From contig NZ_QJUG01000002.1 of assembly GCF_003426775.1 (NCBI RefSeq), positions 48,764 through 112,763 on the forward strand: a stretch of DNA of 64,000 nucleotides, written 5' to 3'. Source of the DNA: Allorhizocola rhizosphaerae. Its GTDB lineage: Bacteria > Actinomycetota > Actinomycetes > Mycobacteriales > Micromonosporaceae. The translations under genes and the position numbers were made by a program. The notes beneath the pieces were generated by a model. That model saw only the letters and a program-made list of their open reading frames with translations, did not search any database and was not told the origin of the DNA. Of this stretch, positions 25,826 to 33,486 are shown in pieces (position 1 is the first letter of the stretch; every line of letters begins with the position of its first letter).

Positions 25826-27880
25826 TCAGTTGGTGCTGCAGAGCATTCCGTTGAGGGTGAACAGGATCGGCTGCACGTTTGGTCCGGCGTAGACGCCGAC
25901 GAAGCCGACGTTGGCCGTGGCGCCCGGCTCGATCCGGCTGTTCCAGTCGGCCGGGGTGACCGTGATGCGGCCCGCGTCCTGGGTCCATGTGCCGTTCCAG
26001 CCGTTGTCCAGCCGCTGCCAGCCGGTCGGCCATGCGTAGGTGAGCGTCCAACCGTTGATCGGGCTGGTGCTCGTGTTGGTGATGTCGATGCTCGCCACGT
26101 AACCGTTGCCCCAGTCGGTGGCATACGTCCAGCGGACATTGCACGTGCTGGTCGCAGGCGCGCTTGTCGTGAACGTGAGCGCGGACGAGGCCCACGAGAC
26201 CTTCCCGGCTGTGTCGCGGGTCAGCACGTTGACCGTGTAGCGCGTGCCCGGACGCAGGTTGTGCACCGTGAACGACGTGCCGGTGGTCTCGCCCCACTGC
26301 TCGCTCACCGCGCCGAGCTGCCGGTAGACCTCGTGCTTGGCGACCGGGTGGGCACCCGCGCCGCCCGCAGGCCACGAGATCGTGGCGCTCGTGTCGGACA
26401 CCGCGCTCACCGTCGGCTGTCCGGGCGCGCTGGGCGGCCCGCTCACTGTGATTTGTGGACGAAGTTCTATCACCATCATCGAGTACGGCGGAAGCGTCTG
26501 ACTGGTCGCCGTGCCCGCACGCGCGGTCGTGATGCCGGTCGCGCCGTTGGTGTAGGAGTGCACGAGCGGCGCCCCCGCCGCGGGTGTGTACCCGGCGTAG
26601 GAAAGGTTCACCGGATAGGCGTTGTCGGGGTCCATATTGGACAGCAGCACCGTGAGATCCCCGTTGGGCCTGCGGGCAGCGTGCGCGCTGACGAGCGGCT
26701 GGTCCGTTGCCGCGCGGATGAACTGGTCGCCCGGCCGGGCCAGCCTGCTCACCATGGTCAGCCCGTAGTACGGCGCGAACGGCGTGTTGAGCGCGGGCTC
26801 GCACGTTACCCCGTCGGGCAGGCAGTTGCCGCTGGAGAGCAGGCCGTAGTCCTTGTAGTCGGTCTGGCCGCCGATCGTCGAGACTTCCTCGATGCCGTTG
26901 TGCACGTTCCACCACTGCACCGTGAACAGGCCCTGCTCCAGCAGGCCCGTGTAGGTCTCGGCCAGGAACAGCGCGCCGGGTTGGGTGTTGCGCCCGACGC
27001 CGACGTTGAGCTCGGTCATGCTGATGCCGATGCGCGCGGCGTTGGCGGCCCCGGCGTGCCGCGCGATCTGTTGGCGCAGCAGATACATCGCGTCCGCGAT
27101 GTGCGCCGATTTGGACAGTGACTCGGCCGGCGTGTCTCCGCCCGGGTACCAGTGCACATCCACAAAGTCTATTTTGGACCCGGCGACCGACAGCACCACC
27201 TGGTTCCACGAGCCCGCGTCGCCGCCCGCGACGATCGCGTCCGGCCAGTTGCCGGGCATGGTCAGCACGGCGCCCACCTTGATGCTCGGATCGACCGCCT
27301 TCATCGCATCGGCATATTCGACGACGAGCGAGGCGTACTGATTCGGGCTCTTGTCGGCGTGGTTGTCCTCCTCCCACTTCGAGCCGTAATGCCCGTTGCC
27401 GTAGTTCTCGTTGCCGACGGTCCAGTACTTGACCCCATAACGCTTGGTCACGTTGGCGTAGTGCACCCACCCGGCCGCCTCCGCCGGTGTGCCGGTGCCA
27501 TAGTTGGCCACGATCATCGGTTGCGCGCCGGTGCGGCGCACGCCCGCCATGAACGTGTCGAAATCAGTGTTGGGCGCGACATATCCACCGGGCGCTGTGT
27601 GGGTCTCCCAGTGATAGATGTCGCTGTATGATCCTCCGGGGTAGCGGCGCATCTTGACCCCCGCCTGGCCGAGCAGGTCGGCGACCTCGGCTGTGCCGAG
27701 GGTCGTGTCCCAGATCGCGTCGTTGATCCCGAGCCCGGTCTCGGGCATGGTCGCGAGCCCCGCTCGCGTGTTGACGGTGACCGTGACCGGCGCGGCGACC
27801 GCCTGCGCGGCGGGCTGGCCGATCGCCACGAGCGTCCCGCTCACCAGAAGCAGGGCCCCGGTTAAGTGCTTCAGTCTCAT
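25826..27880 (-). CDS. Secreted alpha-L-arabinofuranosidase-like glycoside hydrolase with FnIII and CBM2
   Basis: A 684-residue exported enzyme: signal peptide (about 1-29), a clan-A TIM-barrel domain (about 30-470), a fibronectin III domain (about 480-575) and a C-terminal CBM2 cellulose-binding module (about 580-684) with its terminal Cys pair and conserved Trp residues. The likely acid/base is in WTVGNENYGNG and the likely nucleophile in ISMTELNVG. The catalytic part resembles GH51/GH39-type enzymes, but I cannot fix the family. It should act on cellulose-associated hemicellulose. The ATG at 27880 has GGAGG eight bases upstream. A 16-bp motif shared with the CE1 esterase gene lies 88 bases before the start. 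Confidence 0.88.
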   Translation of the reverse strand: MRLKHLTGALLLVSGTLVAIGQPAAQAVAAPVTVTVNTRAGLATMPETGLGINDAIWDTTLGTAEVADLLGQAGVKMRRYPGGSYSDIYHWETHTAPGGYVAPNTDFDTFMAGVRRTGAQPMIVANYGTGTPAEAAGWVHYANVTKRYGVKYWTVGNENYGNGHYGSKWEEDNHADKSPNQYASLVVEYADAMKAVDPSIKVGAVLTMPGNWPDAIVAGGDAGSWNQVVLSVAGSKIDFVDVHWYPGGDTPAESLSKSAHIADAMYLLRQQIARHAGAANAARIGISMTELNVGVGRNTQPGALFLAETYTGLLEQGLFTVQWWNVHNGIEEVSTIGGQTDYKDYGLLSSGNCLPDGVTCEPALNTPFAPYYGLTMVSRLARPGDQFIRAATDQPLVSAHAARRPNGDLTVLLSNMDPDNAYPVNLSYAGYTPAAGAPLVHSYTNGATGITTARAGTATSQTLPPYSMMVIELRPQITVSGPPSAPGQPTVSAVSDTSATISWPAGGAGAHPVAKHEVYRQLGAVSEQWGETTGTSFTVHNLRPGTRYTVNVLTRDTAGKVSWASSALTFTTSAPATSTCNVRWTYATDWGNGYVASIDITNTSTSPINGWTLTYAWPTGWQRLDNGWNGTWTQDAGRITVTPADWNSRIEPGATANVGFVGVYAGPNVQPILFTLNGMLCSTN

Positions 27881-27968
27881 GAACTTTTCCTCCGGAACAG
27901 GCGCATGGAAAAGGAAGGGTTGACCGATCGTGGGCGTCCCGGGCGCCTGACCGTGTCCGGAAAGGAGG

Positions 27969-27984
27969 CAGTCAGCAGTATCGA
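27969..27984. promoter_or_regulatory. Shared promoter-like motif (copy 1)
   Basis: CAGTCAGCAGTATCGA on the plus strand, 88 bases upstream of the arabinofuranosidase-like start. It matches 14 of 16 bases of the sequence at 30338-30353, which is 87 bases upstream of the CE1 esterase start, in the same orientation relative to the gene. This is a candidate promoter element or activator/repressor site. Confidence 0.55.
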
Positions 27985-28013
27985 GGAGAGTCCATCGCTT
28001 TGGCAAGCCTCGC

Positions 28014-28145
28014 CAGTGGGCTGAGCCGCTTCGCAGTGGGCTGGGCTCCTTCGCAGTAGGCTGACCCGCTTCGCGGTGGGCTGAGCCGCTTCAGGCTGAC
28101 CCGCTTCGCAGTGGGCTGAGCCGCTTCGCAGTAGGCTGAACCCGG
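28014..28145. repeat. Tandem array of a 20-bp unit, about 6.5 copies
   Basis: The unit CAGTGGGCTGAGCCGCTTCG is repeated head to tail: copies at 28014, 28034, 28054 and 28074 (exact 20-bp period), a 15-bp shortened copy at 28094, a full copy at 28109 and a partial copy at 28129. Copies 1 and 6 are identical; the others differ at one to four positions. The array ends six bases before the start of the EEP-type gene, so it occupies that gene's leader or promoter. Confidence 0.85.
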
Positions 28146-28151
28146 AGGGGT

Positions 28152-28916
28152 ATGGGCCGGCTTGTCGCAACTGCAGCGTGCGTGGTGCTGGTGGCCGCGG
28201 TGGTCACGGGTTCCACCGCTCCGCCTCGGACCATCCGCATCCTGCAGATGAACCTGTGCAACAGCGGCATCGCGGGCTGCTACACCGGCCGCGCGGTCCA
28301 GCAGGCCACCGCGCTCATCGCGGCCGAATCACCCGACGTGGTCGCGCTCAACGAGGTCTGCCGCGACGACGTGGCCGCGCTCGGCGAGGCGGTGGGGAAG
28401 GCGGGCTGGACCGTGGTGTCCGCGTTTCACCCGGCTCCCGACCGGCGTACCGGGCAGGCGACCCTGTGCCGCAACGGCCAGCCGTTCGGCATCGGCCTCG
28501 TGATGCGCCTGCCACGCCCGACCCAGACCACGACCCACCCGGGCGCCTATCCGATGCAGGATCCGGGCGATCCGGAGGAGCGTGTCTGGTTGTGCCTCGC
28601 GGCGGCCGGCCGGTTCACGGCGTGCACGACGCACCTTGCCATCAACCCGGCGATAGCGTTGGCCCAGTGCCGCCACCTGCTCAGCGCGGTGATCTCGGCA
28701 CGGCCCGCGCTCGCCGCCGGCGACTTCAATCTGCGTGACATGCGCGAATGCGTGCCGCCCGGCTATCACAGCCGAAACGACGAAGGCCTGCAGCACGTGG
28801 TGGCGACCACCGGTGTGACGCTGCGCTCCGGCAGGCCGATCGACATGGCCGGGGCCACCGACCACCCGGCACTGCTCGTGGCCGGTGCCTTGACCCGGGA
28901 CACCGGCCACGATTGA
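28152..28916 (+). CDS. Exported endonuclease/exonuclease/phosphatase (EEP) family enzyme
   Basis: A 254-residue protein with a signal or anchor segment at residues 1-24. The EEP metal and catalytic motifs are present in order: LQMNLCNSG, VALNEVC (metal Glu), TTHLA, AAGDFNLRD and the closing TDHPALLV (Asp-His). Secreted members act as nucleases or as phosphoesterases of lipids and sugar phosphates, so the substrate is open. Seven cysteines suggest disulfides outside the cell. It begins right after a 20-bp tandem repeat and is divergent from the arabinofuranosidase-like gene. Its stop lies only five bases from the converging esterase stop. Confidence 0.88.
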   Translation: MGRLVATAACVVLVAAVVTGSTAPPRTIRILQMNLCNSGIAGCYTGRAVQQATALIAAESPDVVALNEVCRDDVAALGEAVGKAGWTVVSAFHPAPDRRTGQATLCRNGQPFGIGLVMRLPRPTQTTTHPGAYPMQDPGDPEERVWLCLAAAGRFTACTTHLAINPAIALAQCRHLLSAVISARPALAAGDFNLRDMRECVPPGYHSRNDEGLQHVVATTGVTLRSGRPIDMAGATDHPALLVAGALTRDTGHD

Positions 28917-28921
28917 GGGAG

Positions 28922-30250
28922 TTATGCCACTGAGCAGGCCACGCCGTTGAGCGTGAACGAGGTGGGTCTGCCCGTGTTGCCGTTGTGGGTGGCTTGGAAT
29001 CCGATGTCGCGCACGGACCCGCCGTTGGCCGGGATGGTGCCGTTGTACGACACATTGCGCGCGGTCAATGCGCCACTCGTCGGTGAATAGGTCGCGTTCC
29101 ACTGCCCGGTGATGGTCTGTCCACTCGGGAGGGTGAACGCCAGCGTCCAGCCGTTGATCGGCGTCGCGCTGTTGTTGGTGATCTGGATTGACGCGGTGAA
29201 CCCTGAGTTCCAGGTGTTCATCGTGTACGCGACGCGGCACGGCCCGCCCGTGGGGTTGGGGCTCGGGCTGGAGCTCGGACTCGGGCTCGGGCTCGCCGAA
29301 GGCGACACGCTGGGCGACACGCTCGGCGAGGGCCCGGTCGTGTTCAGCCCGAAGAAGCGGATCACCTCGGCCGCGTTGACCGGCAGGTTGTGCGACACGC
29401 CCTGCATGCTGATCGCCTCGACCGGGGCCTGCCCGCCGCTGCCGCCGTAGCGGGTGCGGGTCTGACCCGACGCGGGCGTGTCGGTGAACGTCGGCGTCTG
29501 GCTCAGGCCGTGCGCGTTGGTCCACTGCTTGATCTGCTCGCCGAAGTTGGGATATCGCAGTGTTTCGTCGTTGGTGCCGTGCCAGATCTGCATGCGTGGG
29601 CGTTGGCCCGTGTAGCCGGGGAACGCGTTGCGCACGGCGTCGCCCCACTGCTGAGCGGTCCGGATGATCTGGCCCTGGGCGCACTGGCTGTTCCACTCCG
29701 AGCCGCCGGTCGTCGCGAAGCACGTGTAGGGCACGCCCGCGAACGAGGCGCCCGCCCGGAACACGTCCGGATAGAGCGCGAGCATCACGTTGGTCATCAT
29801 CGCGCCCGACGACGTGCCGGTGGCGAAAATCCGGTTGGGGTCAACGTTGTGGCGCGATTGCACGTAGCTGACCATCGACCTGATCCCGACCGGGTCGCTC
29901 CCGCCACCGCGGGTCAGCGCCTGTTGCGAGTAGACGTCGAAGCACTGCGAACTGCGGGTCGCCGTCGGGTAGATGACGATAAATCCGTACTGGTCGGCAA
30001 GCGTCCGGTACTGCGTGTTCTGGAAGAACACGGGTCCGGTGCCGGTGCAGTAGTGGATGGCGACCAACAGCCCGGGCCGGGCCTGGACGTTGTCGGGCAC
30101 ATAGAGGTGCATACGCAGGTTGCTCGGGTTGGTGCCGAAGTTCGTCACCTCGGTGAGCGTGGCCGCCTGGGCTGGCGGGGCGACGAACATCAGGGCTCCC
30201 GTTGCTAACGCCGCCGCGGCGGCGAATAGCATTTTGGTGCGCGGTTTCAT
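28922..30250 (-). CDS. Secreted CE1 esterase (PHB depolymerase-type, acetylxylan/feruloyl esterase-like) with CBM2
   Basis: A 442-residue exported esterase. Signal peptide 1-29, catalytic alpha/beta-hydrolase domain to about residue 305, a Ser/Pro linker (repeats of PSPS) and a C-terminal CBM2 (about 337-442). The nucleophile lies in GTSSGAMM, the acid in WHGTNDETL and the base in GVSHNLP. CE1 enzymes with CBM2 usually remove acetyl or feruloyl groups from xylan bound to cellulose; PHB depolymerase activity is less likely with this module. GGAGG precedes the ATG. It shares an upstream 16-bp motif with the arabinofuranosidase-like gene, suggesting joint control. Confidence 0.92.
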   Translation of the reverse strand: MKPRTKMLFAAAAALATGALMFVAPPAQAATLTEVTNFGTNPSNLRMHLYVPDNVQARPGLLVAIHYCTGTGPVFFQNTQYRTLADQYGFIVIYPTATRSSQCFDVYSQQALTRGGGSDPVGIRSMVSYVQSRHNVDPNRIFATGTSSGAMMTNVMLALYPDVFRAGASFAGVPYTCFATTGGSEWNSQCAQGQIIRTAQQWGDAVRNAFPGYTGQRPRMQIWHGTNDETLRYPNFGEQIKQWTNAHGLSQTPTFTDTPASGQTRTRYGGSGGQAPVEAISMQGVSHNLPVNAAEVIRFFGLNTTGPSPSVSPSVSPSASPSPSPSSSPSPNPTGGPCRVAYTMNTWNSGFTASIQITNNSATPINGWTLAFTLPSGQTITGQWNATYSPTSGALTARNVSYNGTIPANGGSVRDIGFQATHNGNTGRPTSFTLNGVACSVA

Positions 30251-30337
30251 GAAGCCTCCGAGAGTTTGGGCGCATAACTGTGGACCGATCGAAGGCTGCC
30301 CGGCGCTCGATCACCCAGTGTCCCGGCTCCCAGAAGA

Positions 30338-30353
30338 CAATCAGCAGTATCAA
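30338..30353. promoter_or_regulatory. Shared promoter-like motif (copy 2)
   Basis: CAATCAGCAGTATCAA on the plus strand, 87 bases upstream of the CE1 esterase start, matching 14 of 16 positions of the motif at 27969-27984. The rest of the 250-base gap 30251-30504 shows no gene. Confidence 0.55.
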
Positions 30354-30504
30354 TCGCCCCGGCGGCGGCAACAAGCGGCCGGTCGTGCTGCCGCGCCGGG
30401 CGGTCACCGTTGCGCGCCGGGCGGGACGCTCATGCGATGAGCGGCCAATCGAAACTTGCCGGGCCGATTACCGCTACACGGCGCCTTTGGGCGATGGTGG
30501 GAGA

Positions 30505-31578
30505 TCACGAGCCCACCTTGCGGGCGCCGGTGGCCCCGTCCACGATCCAACGCATGTCCATCTTGCAGGCCGACACATGAGGCATCGTCCGCAGCTGCTC
30601 CAGATGGTTGCCCGCGTAGAACTCCTGATCGAAGGTCAGCTGCACCTGCGGCGGCGTCAGTTCGACGGACACCTGCGTCGGTGACAGCGGGATCCTGACG
30701 TTGCGCGCGATGAACAGCGCGGCGAGGTCGCCGGTGGTTCCTCCGATGAGCTCGCACGGACCCCGCTGGGCGTTGCCGCTGTCCGCCGGGTGCAGATAAT
30801 CGAAGTGCCTACCCTCGTAGGTGGCCGCGTATTTGTTGGCGGTCACCGCGTTCCACTGTCCACCCGAGTCGAGATCCTCCTGCGGTTCGCGCTTGGCCCA
30901 CATGAACAAGCTCGGCATCCGCAGGGCCTGAAGGGTTCCGATCGGGTTGGGTAGCTCCGAGAAGCCACCGCCGAGGCTGATGAAGGCGCCAAACTCCGGG
31001 TGGGCACCGGCGATCGTGGCGGCGGTGAGCGCGCCGTATGAGTGTCCCGCAACGGCGGTCAGCTCCGGCTGTTTGGCCACCCAGGCGGAGTTGGACCACT
31101 GGTTGCGGACGAAATTGAGGTCCGCCTCGGCTGCCGAGATGTCGGGATTGGACGGGAGGCGGGCGTCGTGGCTTGGCACCACGACGACGAAGCCGCTGCG
31201 GGCCAGGCTGATGGCAAAGCGAAACCATTTCTTGTGGTACCCGGGATTCTGCACACCGACGGGCGGATCCCCATGGAGGAAGTGGACGACGGGCCAGCGG
31301 GTGAGGCACTGCTTGAGGATCGGCGGTGCGTTGGTGAAGCCCTCGAAGGTCGGGTAGAAGATCTGCATGTCCCGTGGGGCACCTGCGGCCACGGTCAGAT
31401 CCTGCATGCCCCAGAACACCGGACGGCCGACATCCGGAGTCCAACTGATACCACCGCCTTCCTCGAAGCTGCTCGGGCACGTGCCAAGCACGGCCTCGAT
31501 GTTTTCCTTGGTACAGGCCAGCATGACGGCCAGCGTGGATAGCGCGGCCACGGCTGCCAGAAGTCGATTCCGTTTCAT
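30505..31578 (-). CDS. Exported alpha/beta hydrolase (lipoprotein)
   Basis: A 357-residue protein with a lipoprotein-type signal (LAVMLAC, Cys at about 22). The alpha/beta-hydrolase core shows VVHFLHGDP, FVVVVPSHDARLP, the nucleophile elbow AVAGHSYGALTAATI, and a late histidine in EGRHFDYLHPAD. It resembles cutinase/PET-hydrolase-like or chlorophyllase-like dienelactone-type hydrolases, but no specific family is certain. It should hydrolyse an ester outside the cell. The start at 31578 is chosen because it gives the proper signal peptide. It lies upstream of the CE1 esterase on the same strand, 255 bases away. Confidence 0.87.
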   Translation of the reverse strand: MKRNRLLAAVAALSTLAVMLACTKENIEAVLGTCPSSFEEGGGISWTPDVGRPVFWGMQDLTVAAGAPRDMQIFYPTFEGFTNAPPILKQCLTRWPVVHFLHGDPPVGVQNPGYHKKWFRFAISLARSGFVVVVPSHDARLPSNPDISAAEADLNFVRNQWSNSAWVAKQPELTAVAGHSYGALTAATIAGAHPEFGAFISLGGGFSELPNPIGTLQALRMPSLFMWAKREPQEDLDSGGQWNAVTANKYAATYEGRHFDYLHPADSGNAQRGPCELIGGTTGDLAALFIARNVRIPLSPTQVSVELTPPQVQLTFDQEFYAGNHLEQLRTMPHVSACKMDMRWIVDGATGARKVGS

Positions 31579-31693
31579 GGCTTGACATTCACACACCAAG
31601 CCACGCGGCACACCGCGTTCGTTGAGTTCCGGACACGGCCAATCGGGCCGTGCCTGCTCACGCCGTTGCCGTGTGTGGCGTTTCAGCGCCGCT

Positions 31694-32287
31694 TCAGTCC
31701 GACGTCAGCCCGCGCTGCTCGTAGATCGCCGCAATGGCACGGGCGGTGGCATTGCGCGAGTCATAGACGTAGACCAGGTGTCCCGTGAGCGCCGCGGCGA
31801 ACACGATCGCACCCGGAAGCAGGTTGCCGATGAGCAGGCTGAACCCGAACCCGACGATGGCGCTGTTGAGGATGCCGATGGTCCCGGCGAACCCGCCGAA
31901 GGGCGACAGCCGCGCCGGGAAAGCACCGCGATCGGCGCCGACCGGCAACAGCAGATAGGGCTTGAGGTCCGGTGCGCGCCGCGCCAGGTACACCCGAATG
32001 GCATTGCCGGAGGCTTTCAGACGGGCGCTGTAGGACGTGAACGCCACCTGCCGCGCGAAGATGGAGATCCCGAACAGCAGCGCGATGGCGGCCAGGGCGA
32101 GCACGGTCTGGTCGTCGGGACGCTCCGGCAGCAGCCCGGCCGACACGGCGATGACCGCGGTCACCAGAGCCAGGTAGAAGTTGAACCGGTTGGACGACTT
32201 TTGGTCGATCTGGTTGCGCAGCTCGTTGATGTGGGCGTATTCGGCGAGCGCGATCTCGAGTTCCGGGTCGCTGTCGGGGGTGGACAC
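31694..32287 (-). CDS. Membrane protein, unknown function
   Basis: A 197-residue protein. A short acidic N-terminus and helix (ELRNQIDQKSSNRFN) precede a pair of membrane spans (about 38-54 and 62-80); a soluble stretch follows, then another span pair (about 133-170). The closing part is soluble (YDSRNATARAIAAIYEQ). I do not recognise a family. It sits between the hydrolase gene and the LacI gene, all on the minus strand. Confidence 0.8.
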   Translation of the reverse strand: MSTPDSDPELEIALAEYAHINELRNQIDQKSSNRFNFYLALVTAVIAVSAGLLPERPDDQTVLALAAIALLFGISIFARQVAFTSYSARLKASGNAIRVYLARRAPDLKPYLLLPVGADRGAFPARLSPFGGFAGTIGILNSAIVGFGFSLLIGNLLPGAIVFAAALTGHLVYVYDSRNATARAIAAIYEQRGLTSD

Positions 32288-32310
32288 ACGCGCAGGGTAG
32301 CAAGCGGCCG

Positions 32311-33321
32311 CTAAGCGGGCGGGGCCGTGCTGCCGCGCGGGGTGAGCCGGGATCTGATGCCCTCATAGGACTCGGGCCGCTCCTGGGCGATCGCGGCGAG
32401 CAGGGTGCGTGCCGCAAGTGCGCCGTAGGCCGGGATGTCGCGCCCGATCGCGGTGAGCGCCGGGTGGACCAGTTGGCACAGCGGCGAGTCGTCCCATGCC
32501 ACGATGGACAGTCGGGCGGGCACGGTCACGCCCATCTCCTGTGCCACACCGAGCCCGGCGATCGCCATCACGTCGTTGTCGTAAATGATGGCCGTCGGCC
32601 GCTCGCGCGCGCTGAGCAGGCGCCGGGTCACGCGGCCGCCCTCCTCGCCGGAGTAGTCCGTGCACACCGTGGTTGCCTCGGGCAGGCCGAGCCGCTCACA
32701 CGCGGCCACGAAGGCCCGGCTGCGGATCTCGGTGTGCAGCAGGTCGGGCAGCCCGCCGACCCGGGCGATGCGCCGATGCCCAAGGGCCGCAAGGTATTCG
32801 ACGGTCTCGGTGACCGCGGCCGCGTCGTCGGACGACACGCTGGTGAGCCCGCCGTCGACCGGGCCACCGATGACCACGGCGGGCAGTTGCAGCTCGTCGA
32901 GCACGGCCATGCGCTCGTCGGTCACCCGCAGGTCGCACACCAGCACGCCGTCGACGCGCCGCTCGCCCCACCACCGCCGGTAGATCGCGACCTCTTCGTC
33001 CACAGTGGACACCACCTGCAGCGTGAGCGCATAGGACCGGGCCGACAGCTCGGCCTCCACCCCGCTGATGAGCTCCATGAAGAACGGCTCGATGCCGAGG
33101 ATGCGGGCGGGCCGGCGCAGCGCGAGCCCGACGGCCATGGCCGTGGCGCCGGACAGCGCGCGGGCCGCGCTGCTCGGGCGGAAGCCGAGGCTGTCGGCGA
33201 TCGCGAGGATGCGCTGCCGGGTCGCCTCGCTCACCCCGCGCTGGCCGTTGAGCGCGTAGGACACGGCGCCCTTGGACACGCCCGCCGCCCGCGCGACGTC
33301 CGCGATCGTCGGCCGTTTCAT
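32311..33321 (-). CDS. LacI-family transcriptional regulator
   Basis: A 336-residue regulator. The N-terminal helix-turn-helix and hinge are classical (RPTIADVARAAGVSKGAVSYALNGQRGVSEATRQRILAIA, then SSAARALSG). The periplasmic-binding-protein-like effector domain follows, with VDGVLVCDLRVTDER, HRRIARVGG and the typical late IVAWDDSPLCQLVHPALTAI. It is divergent from the mannan importer/mannanase operon, and a CelR/CebR-like 14-bp operator lies between them. It is therefore the likely repressor of that operon, induced by an imported oligosaccharide. Start 33321 was chosen by family length. Confidence 0.94.
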   Translation of the reverse strand: MKRPTIADVARAAGVSKGAVSYALNGQRGVSEATRQRILAIADSLGFRPSSAARALSGATAMAVGLALRRPARILGIEPFFMELISGVEAELSARSYALTLQVVSTVDEEVAIYRRWWGERRVDGVLVCDLRVTDERMAVLDELQLPAVVIGGPVDGGLTSVSSDDAAAVTETVEYLAALGHRRIARVGGLPDLLHTEIRSRAFVAACERLGLPEATTVCTDYSGEEGGRVTRRLLSARERPTAIIYDNDVMAIAGLGVAQEMGVTVPARLSIVAWDDSPLCQLVHPALTAIGRDIPAYGALAARTLLAAIAQERPESYEGIRSRLTPRGSTAPPA

Positions 33322-33363
33322 GGGCCCAACTGTAACGGCAGCTGGACGGGTTAAGTAAAGATT

Positions 33364-33377
33364 TGGGAGCGATCCCA
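33364..33377. promoter_or_regulatory. LacI-type operator (CelR/CebR-like)
   Basis: TGGGAGCGATCCCA differs at a single position from the known CelR/CebR operator TGGGAGCGCTCCCA. It lies 42 bases upstream of the lacI start and 109 bases before the divergent binding-protein start. It has the central CG pair typical of LacI-family sites. Confidence 0.8.
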
Positions 33378-33486
33378 TCGATCTTCGTCGGCCTATTGAC
33401 GTCGAGCTTCCTCCATGTTTCTCTGTTGTGAACTTACCCGGTTCAGTGATCATCGAAGGCTGTGGAAGCAGTTGAAAGGTGGAGCG

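Noticed and set aside
28014..28145. Possible CRISPR array
   Set aside because: The 20-bp units follow one another directly with no spacers, and there are no cas genes.
28922..30250. PHB depolymerase function for the CE1 protein
   Set aside because: Fold and motifs fit the PHB depolymerase-type esterases, but the attached CBM2 and neighbouring hemicellulase point to plant-polymer esters.
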